Assembly: GCF_009905375.1 (NCBI RefSeq)
Contig: NC_133652.1
Location: 118,308,878 to 118,372,877 of the forward strand
DNA length: 64,000 nt
Source: Apium graveolens
Lineage: Eukaryota > Streptophyta > Magnoliopsida > Apiales > Apiaceae
Direction: 5' to 3'
Below, piece by piece: positions 23,008 through 34,404 of the stretch. Made by a program: the position numbers and the translations under genes. Below the pieces are notes generated by a model. It had not been told where the DNA came from. It saw only the letters and a list, made by a program, of their open reading frames with translations, and did not search any database. Numbering within the stretch: the first letter of the stretch is position 1; the number at the start of each line of letters is the position of its first letter.

Positions 23008-26000
23008 GTCCTTAAAACTAATCATTAGTGGTCTTTGTGATTGCAGGGCAACAGGAAGAACATCCTAGTTCCGGACAGTGGATGTTCAGGACATATGACT
23101 GGAAATAAAGCCCTGCTATCAGACTTTGTGGAGAAAGCTGGCCCAGGTGTTTCTTATGGAGATGACCACATTGGAAAAACTCTGGGATATGGAAATATCA
23201 ATCTTGGGAATGTCATCATTGAAAAAGTAGCTCTGGTCTCAAGACTTAAACACAATCTGCTGAGTGTGAGTCAAATCTGTGACAGAGGTTATCATGTGGA
23301 TTTCTTTGAAGAACACTGTGAAGTTGTAAGAAAATCTGCAGGCAAAGTTGTTCTGAAGGGATACATGCATGGTAACATTTATGAAGCCAAGCTTTCAACA
23401 AGTACTGATGGTTCTGCAATCTGTCTGTTGAGTCGAGCATCAATTGAAAAAAGCTGGGATTGGCACAAGAAACTCTCTCATTTAAATTTTAACAATATAA
23501 ATGAACTAGTCAAGAAAGATCTTGTGAGAGAACTGCCAAAATCAGTATTTGCTCCTGATGGCCTTTGTGATTCATGTCAAAAGGCAAAACAAAGAAAATC
23601 TTCATTCAAGAGCAAGACTAAATCATCAATTCTTGAGCCTTATCACCTACTACATGTTGATCTATTTGGTCCAGTTAATGTCATGTCTATTGCAAAGAAT
23701 AAATATTCTATGGTCATAGTGGATGAGTTCACCAGATACACATGGGTGTATTTCTTGCACACAAAAAATGAAACTGCATCTATCTTGATTGATCATGTCA
23801 AGCAACTGGATAAATTGGTCAAAGATTCTGTGAAGATCATAAGGAGTGATAATGGCACCGAGTTCAAGAATTTGATTATGGAAGAGTTCTGCAAAAACCA
23901 TGGAATAAAGCAGGAATTTTCTGCTCCTGAAACTCCACAACAAAATGGAGTTGTTGAAAGAAAGAATAGAACTCTTATTGAAGCTGCACGAACTATGCTT
24001 GATGAAGCAAAGTTGCCAACCTACTTTTGGGCTGAAGCTGTGCAGCCTGCTTGTTTTACTCAGAATGCAACACTCATTAACAAGCATGGAAAAACACCAT
24101 ATGAGATGGTGAAGAAAAAGAAGCCAAATCTGAAGTATTTTCATGTATTTGGATGTAAGTGCTTTGTTCTTAAGACTCATCCTGAAGAGCTATCCAAATT
24201 TGATCTAAAAGCTGATGAAGAAATTTTTGTTGGATATCCACTTTCTACAAAAGCCTTCAGAGTCTACAATTTAAGAACAAGGGTTGTCATGGAATCTATC
24301 AATGTCTCTTTTGATGATAAGAAGATTACTGAACTTGAAGATTTCAATGATCATGATCAGCTGAGATTCGAAAATGAAGTTTTAAATTCTGATTCTGTAA
24401 ATCCTGATACTGCAAACTCTGATGGATTAAACTCTGATGTTATTGAAACTGTGGTGACTATGCCTAAGGAAAATGCACCTGTGCAGGGGGAGCATACGGA
24501 AGATCCAACCACATCTCAAAAAGCATCAGAACCTATAACAGGCTCTTCAAGTTCTGATGGGCCAAGTTTTGATAATTCTGGAAACTCATGTTCTGATATT
24601 TCTGGAAACTCAAATAATGAAGGATCCAACTCAGAGAGCATAAGTTCAGGGGGAGCATCGAAAAATATTGATGGAGACAACATGGATCATGGGGGAGCAT
24701 CCAGTTCTAGAAAAAACCTTCCATCTGCAAGGAAGTGGACTAAAGCACATACACCTGACTTAATTGTTAGAAATCCGGATGCAGGTGTCAGAACTAGAAC
24801 AGCTACATCAAATGAATGTCTTTATCATTCTTTTCTTTCTCAGACTGAACCAAAGAAAGTGGAAGAAGCTCTTCAAATGCTGATTGGGTGCAAGCAATGC
24901 AAGAAGAGTTAAATGAATTTGAAAGAAATAAAGTCTGGACCCTAGTGCCAAGACCAAGGAACATATCAGTTGTTCGTACAAAATGGGCATTCAGAAACAA
25001 AACTGACAGTGACGGCATAATTACAAGGAACAAAGCAAGGCTGGTTGCAAAAGGATACTCTCAACATGAGGAAATTGATTATGATGAAACATTTGCATCA
25101 GTTGATAGATTGGAAGCCATAAGGATATTTTTGGCTTATGCTGCTCACAAGAAGTTTAAAGTCTTTCAAATGGATGTGAAAAGTACTTTTCTTAATGGAG
25201 AATTGGGAGAGGAAGTATATGTTGAACAACCTCCAGGCTTTGTAGATCCCAAATTTCCAAATCATGTCTACAGGCTTGATAAAGCACTTTATGGCCTTAA
25301 GCAAGCTCCAAGAGCATGGTATGAGACTTTAGCTCAGTTTCTTCTAGAAAGTGGATTTAACAGAGGAACTATTGACAAAACATTGTTCTACCTCAACCAT
25401 GGAAAGGACTTACTTTTGGTGCAAATATATGTTGATGATATCATTTTTGGTTCTACAAATGACAGACTTTGTAAGAAGTTTGCCAAAATGATGCAGTCAA
25501 GATATCAAATGAGTATGATGGGAGAACTTAACTACTTTCTAGGCCTTCAAGTCAAGCAGAATGAAGAAGGAACTTTTATTTGTCAATCTAAGTACACCAG
25601 AAATTTGTTGAAGAAATTTGGAATGCAGGATTGTTCAAGTGCATCCACTCTTATGGCCACTGCAACTAAGTTGGATAAGGATACTGGTAAATCAGTAGAT
25701 ATTACTAATTACAGAGGTATGATTGGATTACTACTCTATCTAACTGCAAGTAGACCTGATATCGTGTATGCTACCTGTCTCTGTGCAAGATTTCAAGCAG
25801 ATCCAAGAGAACCTCACTTAACAGCCGTGAAAAGAATTTTCAAGTACCTTAAGGGTACAACTGATTTGGGATTGTGGTATCCTAGAGAATCAGATTTTAA
25901 GCTAATAGGTTACTTAGATGCAGATTTTGTAGGATGCAAAATTGAAAGGTAAAGCACAAGTGGAAGCTGCCAATTTCTTGGAGGCAGATTGGTTCTTGGT

Positions 26001-26350
26001 TTAGCAAGAAATAGAAGTCAATTTCCACATCAACTGCAGAAGCAGAATATATTGCTGCAGGAAGCTGTTGTGCACAAATTCTTTGGATGAAGAATCAGTT
26101 ACTGGATTATGGGTTAGAATTTTCTAAAATCCCTATTTACTGTGATAATCAAAGTGCTATTGCTATGATAGGTAATCCAGTTCAACACTCAATAACAAAG
26201 CACATCAGCATTAGGTACCACTTCATAAGGGAACATGTGGATGAAGGTACAGTGGAATTGCATTTTGTTCCCACAGATCAACAACTAGCAGATATCTTCA
26301 CAAAACCACTGTGTGAAACTACTTTTACAAGATTGGTAAATGAACTTTGA
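23008..26350 (+). pseudogene. Copia-1 pol: protease, integrase, RT, RNase H
   Basis: Polyprotein in the Copia order. Protease: DSGCSGHMTG, with the catalytic Asp at 23073-23075. GAG-pre-integrase: WHKKLSHLNF and CDSCQKAKQRK. Integrase: HVDLFGP, RSDNGTEF and NGVVERKN supply the D, D and [34 protein letters not shown] and the intact YVDD box (25428-25439). RNase H: DADFVG, STAEAEY, CDNQSA, then IFTKPL at the C-terminus. Damage: a frameshift near 24878 at the integrase-RT linker, a stop at 25950-25952, and another frameshift near 25990. Gag and pol are in one frame, separated by stops at 23005-23007 and further on, so whether read-through was once used is open. Confidence 0.9.
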
Positions 26351-26734
26351 ATGGTTTCGGGTTCTTTCTCTAAATCTGCTTAGTTTATGTTATGATACAT
26401 CAGACTTTATGATCAATATTTACAGATATTACTATCTTTGTATATTTTGTGCTTAAATTAAAAATTACTTAAGTGCTGATTGTTGTCTGATGTGAATTTC
26501 TAAACTCTGATAGTGATATGAATATTTCTATGACTATTCAATCCAATGAGGATAACTGTGCTAAATGCTGACCTAGTAATGTTTAATATACTAAAGATCC
26601 CATGTTTGAAGTAATTATTTATGTGGAAATCTTTTAACACAAGCAAATTCTGATATTGAGCTTAGTTAAGTTTACTTTGTGTATCTTATTACTAAGTCAA
26701 AAACTAGAATAGTGCTTCTTATCTATTAAGTTCT
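26351..26734 (+). other. Copia-1 spacer, left part
   Basis: Non-coding sequence after the pol stop. It matches Copia-0 (minus, about 3180-2800). It ends in GTTCT (26730-26734), the target duplicated by TAT-B. Confidence 0.8.
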
Positions 26735-27318
26735 TGTTATGGATTAAAAACTAAGATATATAATTGTTGTATTTATTACTAAGAAATGTGAGCTTCGAGG
26801 CTTGATTTGACTGCTCTTGTGTTTCGTGACTCAATCTGCCTTAATAAGATGCCTACGTACCTTGCTGATTGCCAAGGATCAAGTTAAAAAACGTAGTTCT
26901 GATATGTGGGGTGAGGCCCCTTATATAGATGTTGGTGGTCCTTGAATTGGACCTGGTATAGGAGACTTGGTAGCCAAGTCTCAGAATTGAAATGGACTTT
27001 GGAGCCCTAAATAGTAGGAAATTGATTCCTTATCCCTCCAGGTTCCTTAGAGGCTAATCTGCAAGGATTTATGTCCTTATTGGGACTCTTCTCAATAGCT
27101 AATTTTTCCCTTATTAATTAATTACGAAATTAATTAATATACAGGGTTTTTGGGCCTTCTTTGTTCCATCAAGCCTGATCCGGTCCATCAGGCCTGATCA
27201 ATGTGTTAACCTTTTTGGTCTGAATGTCATACATCTTCTTATTGGGCCTAGCAGCCCAAATCATGTATAATTAATACAATATTTAATTTACACAATCAGG
27301 AATCAATTGTCCCTATCA
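26735..27318 (-). mobile_element. TAT-B 3' LTR
   Basis: Ends on the plus strand are TGTTATGG and CCCTATCA. A minus-strand TATA (CTATATAAG, near 26921-26927) fits the U3 promoter. Confidence 0.9.
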
Positions 27319-27334
27319 TTTTCCCCCAACTTTT
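27319..27334 (-). promoter_or_regulatory. TAT-B polypurine tract
   Basis: The minus strand reads AAAAGTTGGGGGAAAA directly before the 3' LTR. Confidence 0.85.
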
Positions 27335-27600
27335 GGGAAACCTTATAAGATTTCGCAAAAGTTAAGTTCATTCATTCCCTTACAGGGTATCGTTTTGCGT
27401 AAAGTGTGGAGCGACCTACACGTTTACAATGATTTGCCTTGTACGCGGCTTCAGGATCGTTTAAAAACTTCCTTTTTATTTTCTTACCTTTTCCCTATTT
27501 TTAGGAATTTTCTGGTATTTTTCAGGAATTTTCCTTTTATTTCCGAGATTTTTCCAAATTTTCTGCGATTTTTCACAAACATTTTTCAATCTTCAGCCCT
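27335..27600. other. TAT-B 3' leader next to the polypurine tract
   Basis: T-rich on the plus strand, with repeated TTTTCAGGAATTTTC-like runs. The segment with GTAAAGTGTGGAGCGACC and ACACGTTTACAATGA is conserved in the same place in TAT-A (about 19395-19432), although the surroundings differ. No gene. Confidence 0.5.
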
Positions 27601-27602
27601 TT

Positions 27603-27900
27603 TTCGACCAGGATCCTAGTCGAAATTTCGACCTGGATCCTAGTCGAATTTTGGGCCAGCCTTTCAATCCTGGTCGAAGGATTTCGACTAGGATCCACGA
27701 CCTGGATTTCAACCAGGATCCTAGTCGAATCTTCGACCTGGATTTTGGTCAAAATTTGTGTCTTTCTTTGCTTCCTGGTCGTAAGGTTTCGACTAGGATT
27801 CACAACCTGGATTTCGACCAGGATCCTAGTCGAACCTTCGACCTAGATTTTAGTCAAGATTTCTGTGCTTATTCTCGAAAAATATTGTGCTTGATTCAGG
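27603..27900. repeat. TAT-B tandem repeats (GGATCCTAGTCGAA family)
   Basis: Imperfect units around TTCGACCAGGATCCTAGTC and TTCGACCTGGATTTTGGTC are repeated many times. The two-strand symmetry of GGATCC and CGA motifs creates spurious ORFs on both strands. Confidence 0.75.
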
Positions 27901-27973
27901 AATTCGACCTCAATTCTGGTCTTATTTACCTGGCTTTCGACCTCAATCCTGATCTTTTTTATCCGTAATTTTC

Positions 27974-28320
27974 AGGTGTCTATTCGAAAGAATTCGAATA
28001 GAATTCACGACCTGGAATTCGACCTCAATCCTGGTCTTTTTTACTCATAATTTTTGTCCTGATCTTTTTTATCCATAATTTTTGGGTGTCTGTTCGAAAG
28101 AATTCGAATATAATTCACGACCTAGAATTCGACCTCAATCCTGGTCTTTTTTACTCATAATTTTTGGGCACCTGTTTGAAAGAATTCGAATAGAATTCAC
28201 GACCTGGAATTCGACCTCAATCCTGGTCTTTTTTACTCATAATTTTTGGGCACCTGTTCGAAAGAATTCGAATAGAATTCACGACCTGGAATTGACCTCA
28301 ATCCTGATCTGTATTGGGCT
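27974..28320. repeat. TAT-B minisatellite, about 81-bp unit, four copies
   Basis: Units start near 27976, 28084, 28167 and 28248, each containing TTCGAAAGAATTCGAATA, ATTCACGACCTGG and CCTCAATCCTGGTC. The last two copies are nearly identical and exactly 81 bp apart. The first-to-second step is longer, at about 108 bp. Confidence 0.8.
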
Positions 28321-28375
28321 TCTCCCTAATTCAATTTGGATTGGGCCTTGTTTGGGCCTTCTCTCTTTAGGGCTT

Positions 28376-29688
28376 TGTAAGTCAAATGTCATAGACCTAT
28401 TTGTATATTCGAGGATTCAACTCAACTCAAATAAGAATGTAATAAGTAAATAGTGGATCGACCGTCAGAGAGATCTCGCAAAATAATATCTGTCAAAGGA
28501 TTCAGAAACAAGGTTCATCTACAGACTTGAGGAGGTAATTCACTGGAAGAAGTTCAAGAAGTTGATCATGCCTCAGTGATATAAATCAAGATCGTGGATT
28601 TAATCAAGTGACAGAGATCTCGTCAGAGTATCAATTAATTACAAGGATTTAATCTGAAGAAAATCAAAGTGTCAGAGTCAAGACATGAAGAAACGTCACG
28701 GAAGTTAGTCACTCATGAACCAGACAGTACATCGAGTGTCAACGTTGAAGTGGTGGAATTGATTCATAATTTTCAGTGATTTTCAGAAGATTTGCAGAAG
28801 AATGGTTGCTGCTCAAGACTAGAATTAATTCTCTATTAATTAATTAATTCATCTAATTTAATTAAGAAAATAAATTATATCTGCGAAGAATAATTTATTT
28901 ATTAATTGAATTAATTGATTAATTAATTCTGAATTAATTTTAGGAATTTTCAGAAGTTTAATTGGATTAAATTCAAATCTTAAATCAGCAAGACAAATGG
29001 AAATGAACTAGCATGACAATCTGGATTGTCATACCGATTGTCATGCTAGGCCATTTTCCATTGTCATACCGAAAGTTACTCTAGGAGGATAATTGTCTTG
29101 CTAGTTCATTCTGATTGTCATGCTAGTTCATTCAGATTGTCTTGCTAGTTCATTCAATTGTCCTACCGAAAGTCTTGCCAGCTATAGGATTGTCATGCCA
29201 ATTCAATTCTATTGGTTTGTTGATTAAAAAGAAGCAGAAGACCTTCTTTCAATTATCTATCATTCAAACAGAAGAACAAAGAACAAGAAAAGCAGCCGCC
29301 TTGAAATATTACATTTTTCATCTGTTTAATCCAAGATTAAATTTCTAGATTGTAAAGTTAAATCCAATCAACTAGAAATCTTTATCTTGTTCTTGTGTAA
29401 CAATCTAGCGGATCAAAATCCCTAGAACTTAATCTCAAATCGCGTTTAGCATTTGATTCTAATTATTGCAAAAATAGAAAAAGTTCATGTCGAATTTATT
29501 CTAGATTTGTGGTAATTGATTTGAGATTAATACCTTGTAATCGATACAGTTGTTGTAACACCTTTCAAGTTTAATAAAAGTTTTATTTAACTTGAATTTT
29601 GTTTCACATTTTTTATTCCGCATTTAATTCGATTATTTGGTACTGTTTGTATTCAACCCCCCTTCTACAAACAAATTGGGACCTAACA
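28376..29688 (+). mobile_element. Solo LTR, 1313 bp, inserted in TAT-B
   Basis: Starts TGTAAGTCAAATG and ends TTGGGACCTAACA, with GGCTT directly on both sides (28371-28375 and 29689-29693), a perfect 5-bp target duplication. The late part, with TTTAATAAAAGTTTTATTT and then ATTCAACCCCCCTTCTAC, is typical of plant Copia R/U5 ends. No internal gene remains. It is the youngest nested layer at this spot because it sits within TAT-B within Copia-1 within TAT-A. Confidence 0.8.
28985..29200 (+). repeat. Short repeats ATTGTC(A/T)TGCTAGTTCATTC inside the solo LTR
   Basis: About six imperfect copies of a ~21-bp unit, some inverted (GAACTAGCATGACAATC). They lie in the U3-like part of the LTR, so a regulatory role is conceivable but unproven. 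Confidence 0.6.
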
Positions 29689-29983
29689 GGCTTTGATTTG
29701 GGCCTTGACCTGGGCCTGTATTCTTCTAAATCCTAATTGGATTTGGGCCTTCTATTTTTCCAAATCCTAATTGGATTTGGGCCTCTTATAGGGCCTCTTC
29801 CATATTAATCTGGACTTTAATATGTTAAAACACCTTCTTTAGAATTCTCTAGAATTCTCGGGAATTTTTATTTATTTCCTTTGGAGTTCCTTGGAGTATT
29901 CTAGAACGTTCCATTTTTGAGCTTTCTTATTTGGGCCTTTAATCTTACTGGGCTTTTTGTCCCTTCAACTTCACTTTTTCTCC

Positions 29984-29991
29984 TATATAAA
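29984..29991 (+). promoter_or_regulatory. TATA box of the antisense gene
   Basis: TATATAAA within TCCTATATAAAGGAG, about 250 bp upstream of the ATG at 30235 and followed by an A/T/C-rich leader. This is a canonical plant TATA, on the strand opposite to gag-pol. Confidence 0.65.
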
Positions 29992-30149
29992 GGAGTGAGT
30001 AGAGTCTATTGCTCCTCACTTTCTCATTTCTAAATTCTCCTTCTTTTTTCTTCTCTTAAGGATCTCAGAGAAATAACTGTAGGTCGGAGTATTTCGAGCC
30101 TCAAAGCCTTCATTTAGCAAGCCAGCCTCTTTTAGCAGCATTACTTCAG

Positions 30150-30234
30150 GTAAACACTTTTCCCTTTTTTCTTCTTGTGCTTGTTTTTGCATAGTTTGCA
30201 TTTAAAATTGTCTTCTTATGTGCCCTTTTTTTAG
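30150..30234 (+). other. Intron 1 (5' UTR) of the antisense gene
   Basis: GTAAACAC...TTTTTTTAG, 85 bp, T-rich, ending exactly one base before the ATG at 30235. Confidence 0.6.
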
Positions 30235-31044
30235 ATGGCTGATAAGAAAATGACTCGTTTGGCCAAGATGAACGTGGCCAGAAAGTCCAATAAATTCTCC
30301 ATTCGATCAAGGTACACTTCCTTGATTGATATGATCAATACCCGAGGGGACGAGTACCCGTCTGATGCGCATTTAGACGCACACGACCATATCAGTGTCT
30401 TGCGGGATCCTAAGAAGCTGGACAAGTTGAGTGCTTGTTTCAAAATCAAGCAACCTTTCAAGCTAGTTCTTGCAGGTCCGGCTAACAGGGCTGTCAATGG
30501 AGGGTGTACGTACTATGCGTATACAGGGACACTCTAAGGGCATGTATTAGACTTCCCATTCACCCATTTATCCCTGTTTTACTAGCTGATGTGGGGATCA
30601 GCCCTTGCCAACTCCCTCCAAACTCTTGGAGGTTGATTCTGTGCTACTTGTCGCAATTTTCCAAGCACAACATTCCTACTTCGGTTGCCGTTTTTAGCAA
30701 GATTTTTCAGTTCAAGAACAGTCCCGACAAGAATCCGGGGTGAGTTTCTTTGAACCAGCGTCCAACTGTCCCCCACATAGTGAATGGGAAGTCCATCCCT
30801 GACAATAATTTGGGGTGGAAGAAAGATTTTCTATACGTTCTTTGGGAGGGCGGTGATTGGGGCACCCTCTTTCGTTCATCTTTTGGGCTAGCTGTAGATG
30901 GGAGCCCTAACGATATACTTTTGTCTGAGGAGGAGTCCAAAGCTTTCAACCTCCTTACTCAAGATAATGCGACTTCCCACTCTTGGGACCTCATCAGGGA
31001 GACCGTTCTTGTAGAACGTGGCCTTTCTCTCGTTCCTAGAAAGA

Positions 31045-31131
31045 GTATGTTTAATTCCTTCTCTAGTTGTCTTCGTTTATTCCATCTTTTACTTTGCTAA
31101 TTTCTCAACTCACTTACCTTATTTCTTGTAG
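31045..31131 (+). other. Intron 2 of the antisense gene, phase 1
   Basis: 87 bp with GT...AG ends and a T-rich 3' side. The codon split across it restores the reading frame. An intron of the same phase sits at the matching place in the TAT-A antisense gene (46497-46569). Confidence 0.7.
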
Positions 31132-31484
31132 TGGCTGAGAAGATTGAGGAGGCTACAAGGCCTAAAGACCTGGAGACAACCAGGATGAAACGTGCTGGGA
31201 AGGTCTTCAAAGACCCGTGCCTCAGGGATCATTTTCCGGAATTCCTACTCCAGGCGAAGGAACCAGGCGAGGAAGGCCCCAACCAACCTTTACGTACCAA
31301 ACAAAAAATAAAGGTTTTCTTCCAACCCGCTTGGGGAATCCGGGGCAAGGATTCGATTGTTGGCAACACAACACTTGCCAAAGAATGGTCTATGCATTCC
31401 ATTTCCCCGGTTGACTATCATGACCTTGTCCTTCAATAGAACTTGGAGGCTAATGAGCTTTTTGGAGCTCAGGCTTTGGCGACG

Positions 31485-31562
31485 GTACGTCTTTTTCTTT
31501 TGGCATTCATTGTTTTTTGCCGTAATTTTTCTCATTTCTCACTTTTTCTTTGTATCTTGTAG
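31485..31562 (+). other. Intron 3 of the antisense gene, phase 0
   Basis: 78 bp, GTACGTC...TATCTTGTAG, T-rich. The flanking frame is kept exactly. Confidence 0.7.
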
Positions 31563-32270
31563 GCGAACGTCCATTTTCAAGGGACGATTCACCAAGCCAA
31601 GGCTTGGAAAGTTGGCCTAGAGGATGCAAACAAGAAGTTGGAGGAGGCCAACCAGAGGATAGAGGCTCTTGAAGCCCAACTCGCCTCATCAACTTCTGAC
31701 CTTGAAACGACCCGGGCTGAGAATGTTATCCTCAAGGCTCAAAAAGACAAAGCTTTTGACGGCTGGATGGATACTCAGGAATTTAAGGATTTAATGGTGG
31801 AGCATGATGCCCTCCTACATCCGGTCAGCTACAAGGAAGGCTGGGATACCGCTGTGGAGGCTATCCAGGATAAGTTTCCAGAAGTCCTTGAACAATCTTC
31901 ATTCCCTTGTCCTGTGCGAGTTCCAACACTTGGGGGTGTTGCAGATAAACTAGCTGATCTGATTAAGGATGGCCCATTAGAAAGCCAGGGCCAAGGCCAA
32001 AAAAGGAAAGAGCTTGAATCCAGCTCTGAAGAGGAGGAATCTTCTTCTGAGGAGGAGACCGAGCCTGTTACAAAGAAGGCCAGGGTAGAAGAGCCTCCAA
32101 AGCCAGCGTCTCCTAAATTAGCGTCTTCTGCGGCCTCTAAGGCGTCCGAGGATAGTTCAGAGGGAACCTCTGCGGAGACTTCCGAAGAGACATCCGAGGG
32201 ACCGACTGAAGGGACCTCCGAGGAGACTTCGGATAGTGGTTCCAAAGAATCTGAGCCTTCCAAGGCCTAA

Positions 32271-32608
32271 GTTTTATGTATTTCTTCTTTCTTAGACAAT
32301 GTTAAACTTTGTAATTGACTTTTATTATTCTCAGTTGTATCTGCCCAAGCATCATCGTATTTTTTCTGAGTTTTCAAACTCAAGTTTATAACTTGGTTTT
32401 ATCCTTCACAATGCATCAATCTAATAGGCTAAGATTAAGTCGAACGCTTTTTATTATAACTTGGTATTTTTGATACCTTACATGAAATGGGTTCAACCCT
32501 GATAAAATCTAAACATATCTTCTATAAAAAATCCTAAGCAAGCAAAGCTTTAAGGTGCTTTTAAACCTACTTGTCACTCTGACAAGTGAGAATCGTACTT
32601 TAACTATT
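32271..32608. other. Tail-to-tail spacer between the antisense gene and integrase
   Basis: Two convergent reading units end here. AT-rich, with no ORF; probably holds both 3' untranslated ends. Confidence 0.5.
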
Positions 32609-33700
32609 CTACACATAGTAAACCTTCAGGTTTTGGGCATGCCAAGTTCTCGTGACTTCAAAACCATCCATAGTCTCCAGCTTGTAGGTTCCTCTACCCT
32701 GAACGCTCTTGACTTTGTATGGCCCTTCCCAATTTGGGGCAAGTTTCCCTTTATGCCCTACACCAGAAGCTTCCACTTTCCTCAAGACTAAGTCACCTTG
32801 TTTAAAAAACCATTCTTTAACCCTTAGGTTGTAGTAGAACAAAGCTTTTTTATGATATTCCACTATCTTCGCATGTGCCTCATCTCGCACTTCGTCAATT
32901 AGATCCAGGGCTAATCTTTGCCCTTCCTCATTCTCCTCAGCATTGAAAGCTTGAATCCTGGGAGAGGAATGTGATATCTCCACGGGAACAACTGCTTCTT
33001 CCCCATATGCTAACATGAAGGGAGTTGCTCCAGTCGTGACTCTACAGGTAGTCCTATAGGCCCATAGTATTGGGAGTATCTCATCCACCCAATTATTCCT
33101 CGATTTCTCGATCCTCTTCTTTAGTCCATCCAGGATTATTCGATTCACTACTTCTGCTTCTCATTGGCTTGCGGGTGAGCCATAGAGGTGAACCGTAACT
33201 CAATTTCATTTTCTTCACAGTACTTCTTAAATTCCTCTTTGTTGAATTGTATTCCATTGTCAGTGACTAAGATGCGGGGAATTCCATACCGGGACATGAT
33301 ATTTTCCTACAGGAATTGTGCAACCTGCTTAGTTGTGATTTTGGCCAAGGGCTTGACTTCAATCCACTTGGTAAAATAATCAATGGCTACAATCAAAAAC
33401 TTCCTTTGTGCCATGGCCATGGGGAAAAGCCCAAGTATATCCATTCCCCACATAGCAAAGGGAATGGGTGAGTTGATAGATATCAGCATCTCGGGGGGTT
33501 GTCTAATGATCGGTGCATGTTTCTGACAGCGGTCACACTTCTTCACATATTCTTTGGCATCGGCCATCATTTCTGGCCAATAGAAGCCTAAACAGGTTAT
33601 CTTATGAGCTAAGGCCCTGCCTCCAAGTGTTTCCCATAAATACCTTCATGTACTTCTTTAAGAGCCAAGCGTGAGACACATTAAGTAAGGAACCACGAAA
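32609..33700 (-). pseudogene. TAT-B integrase
   Basis: Inserts the cDNA. Seen in order on the minus strand: the end of the HHCC zinc region (KKCDRCQKHAP), the catalytic core with WGMDILG, VTDNGIQF and, across a frameshift, the segment with the Glu near 33148-33170, then RNNWVDEILPILWAYRTT, YGEEAVVPVEI and a C-terminal GPY/F-like GPYKVKSV. The frame ends with HAQNLKVYYV at 32609. A one-base loss in the 'HPQAN' region near 33150 and a stop near 33307 break the gene. It is convergent with the antisense gene. Confidence 0.85.
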
Positions 33701-34404
33701 GATCTTTTATACAGAATCCCATCTATTAAAGAATACCTTAGTGCTCGAACAACTAACTTCCGTGCTTCAGTAGCATCGTTTGGCAACCAACCGGTTTGAA
33801 TGTGGGCCTTAATGGGATCTATCCATGACGTCCCCGGGCCTATAGGAGCTACAAGCTTAACATCGATGCTCCGTGTCTTCAAAATGCGGAAGTATACACT
33901 TCCTGAACTTTCTTCTATCTCAAATGAAACAAACTTTGATAATGCATCTGCCTTAGCATTTTCCTCCCTTGGAATGTGCTCAACATGACATTTATCGAAT
34001 TGGGTCATCACAACCCTTACTAGGCGGACATACTTAGCCATCGTATCATCCCTTGCCTCAAACTTTCCCTTTATCTTGGATATGACCAGCTTCGAGTCTC
34101 CACGGACTTTTAAGTTCTTGACTCTAAGTGTCCCTGCTAAGCCAAGACCAGCTATCAGAGCTTCATATTCTGCCTCATTGTTTGTGGTTGGGAAGTCTAA
34201 CTTCATAGCATACTCAATCAAGAACCCATCAGGGCTTTGTAAAACCAAACCTGCCCCACTTGAATTTGTTTTTGATGCTCCATCAAAATAGAGAACCCAA
34301 TATTCTTTCTCCTTATCATCCTTTTCTTTGTCCCCCTTATCAACTTCCTTATCCTGAGGTATGGTATCTTCCTGCCCCCGACTTCTTGGTTGGGTATGGT
34401 ACAT
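33701..34404 (-). pseudogene. TAT-B second RNase H (archaeal-like)
   Basis: A complete RNase H fold pattern: YFDGASKTNSSGAG (first Asp), NNEAEYEALIAGL (Glu), VRGDSKLVI (Asp) and ENAKADALSK (last Asp). It lies after the Gypsy RT and its own RNase H remnant and before integrase. An extra RNase H of this type is an established feature of Tat elements. It is joined to the upstream segment by a frameshift near 34390. Confidence 0.8.

Larger units (their letters stand above)
30235..32270 (+). pseudogene. TAT-B antisense gene ('putative gypsy-type transposon' family), spliced
   Basis: A gene convergent with integrase, on the opposite strand. Exons inferred: 30235-31044, 31132-31484 and 31563-32270. 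Introns 31045-31131 (GTATGT...TTGTAG, phase 1) and 31485-31562 (GTACGT...TTGTAG, phase 0) keep one frame throughout, which supports splicing. The N-terminal half contains RLPIHPFIPVLLADVGISP and then QLPPNSWRLI, the pattern of the plant 'putative gypsy type transposon' domain (PF04195). WEGGDWGTLF follows. The last exon has a coiled coil (NQRIEALEAQL) and a Glu/Ser-rich tail with KKAR. Damage: a frameshift near 30530 and stops at 30741-30743 and 31437-31439. Antisense ORFs are known in Tat elements; their role is unknown. Confidence 0.75.

Noticed and set aside
23662..24180. 172-codon open frame on the minus strand
   Set aside because: It lies fully over the Copia-1 integrase on the other strand and has no recognisable domain; the integrase reading explains the sequence.
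27974..28320. Regularly spaced repeats resembling a CRISPR array
   Set aside because: The 'spacers' are repeated too, the unit is about 81 bp, and the context is a plant Gypsy element.
27651..28453. Plus-strand frames of 105 and 123 codons
   Set aside because: They lie in tandem repeats; periodic open frames are expected from repeat units whose length is divisible by three.
31829..32263. 144-codon minus-strand frame rich in Ser and Glu
   Set aside because: It is the complement of the Glu/Ser-rich last exon of the antisense gene; a compositional shadow.
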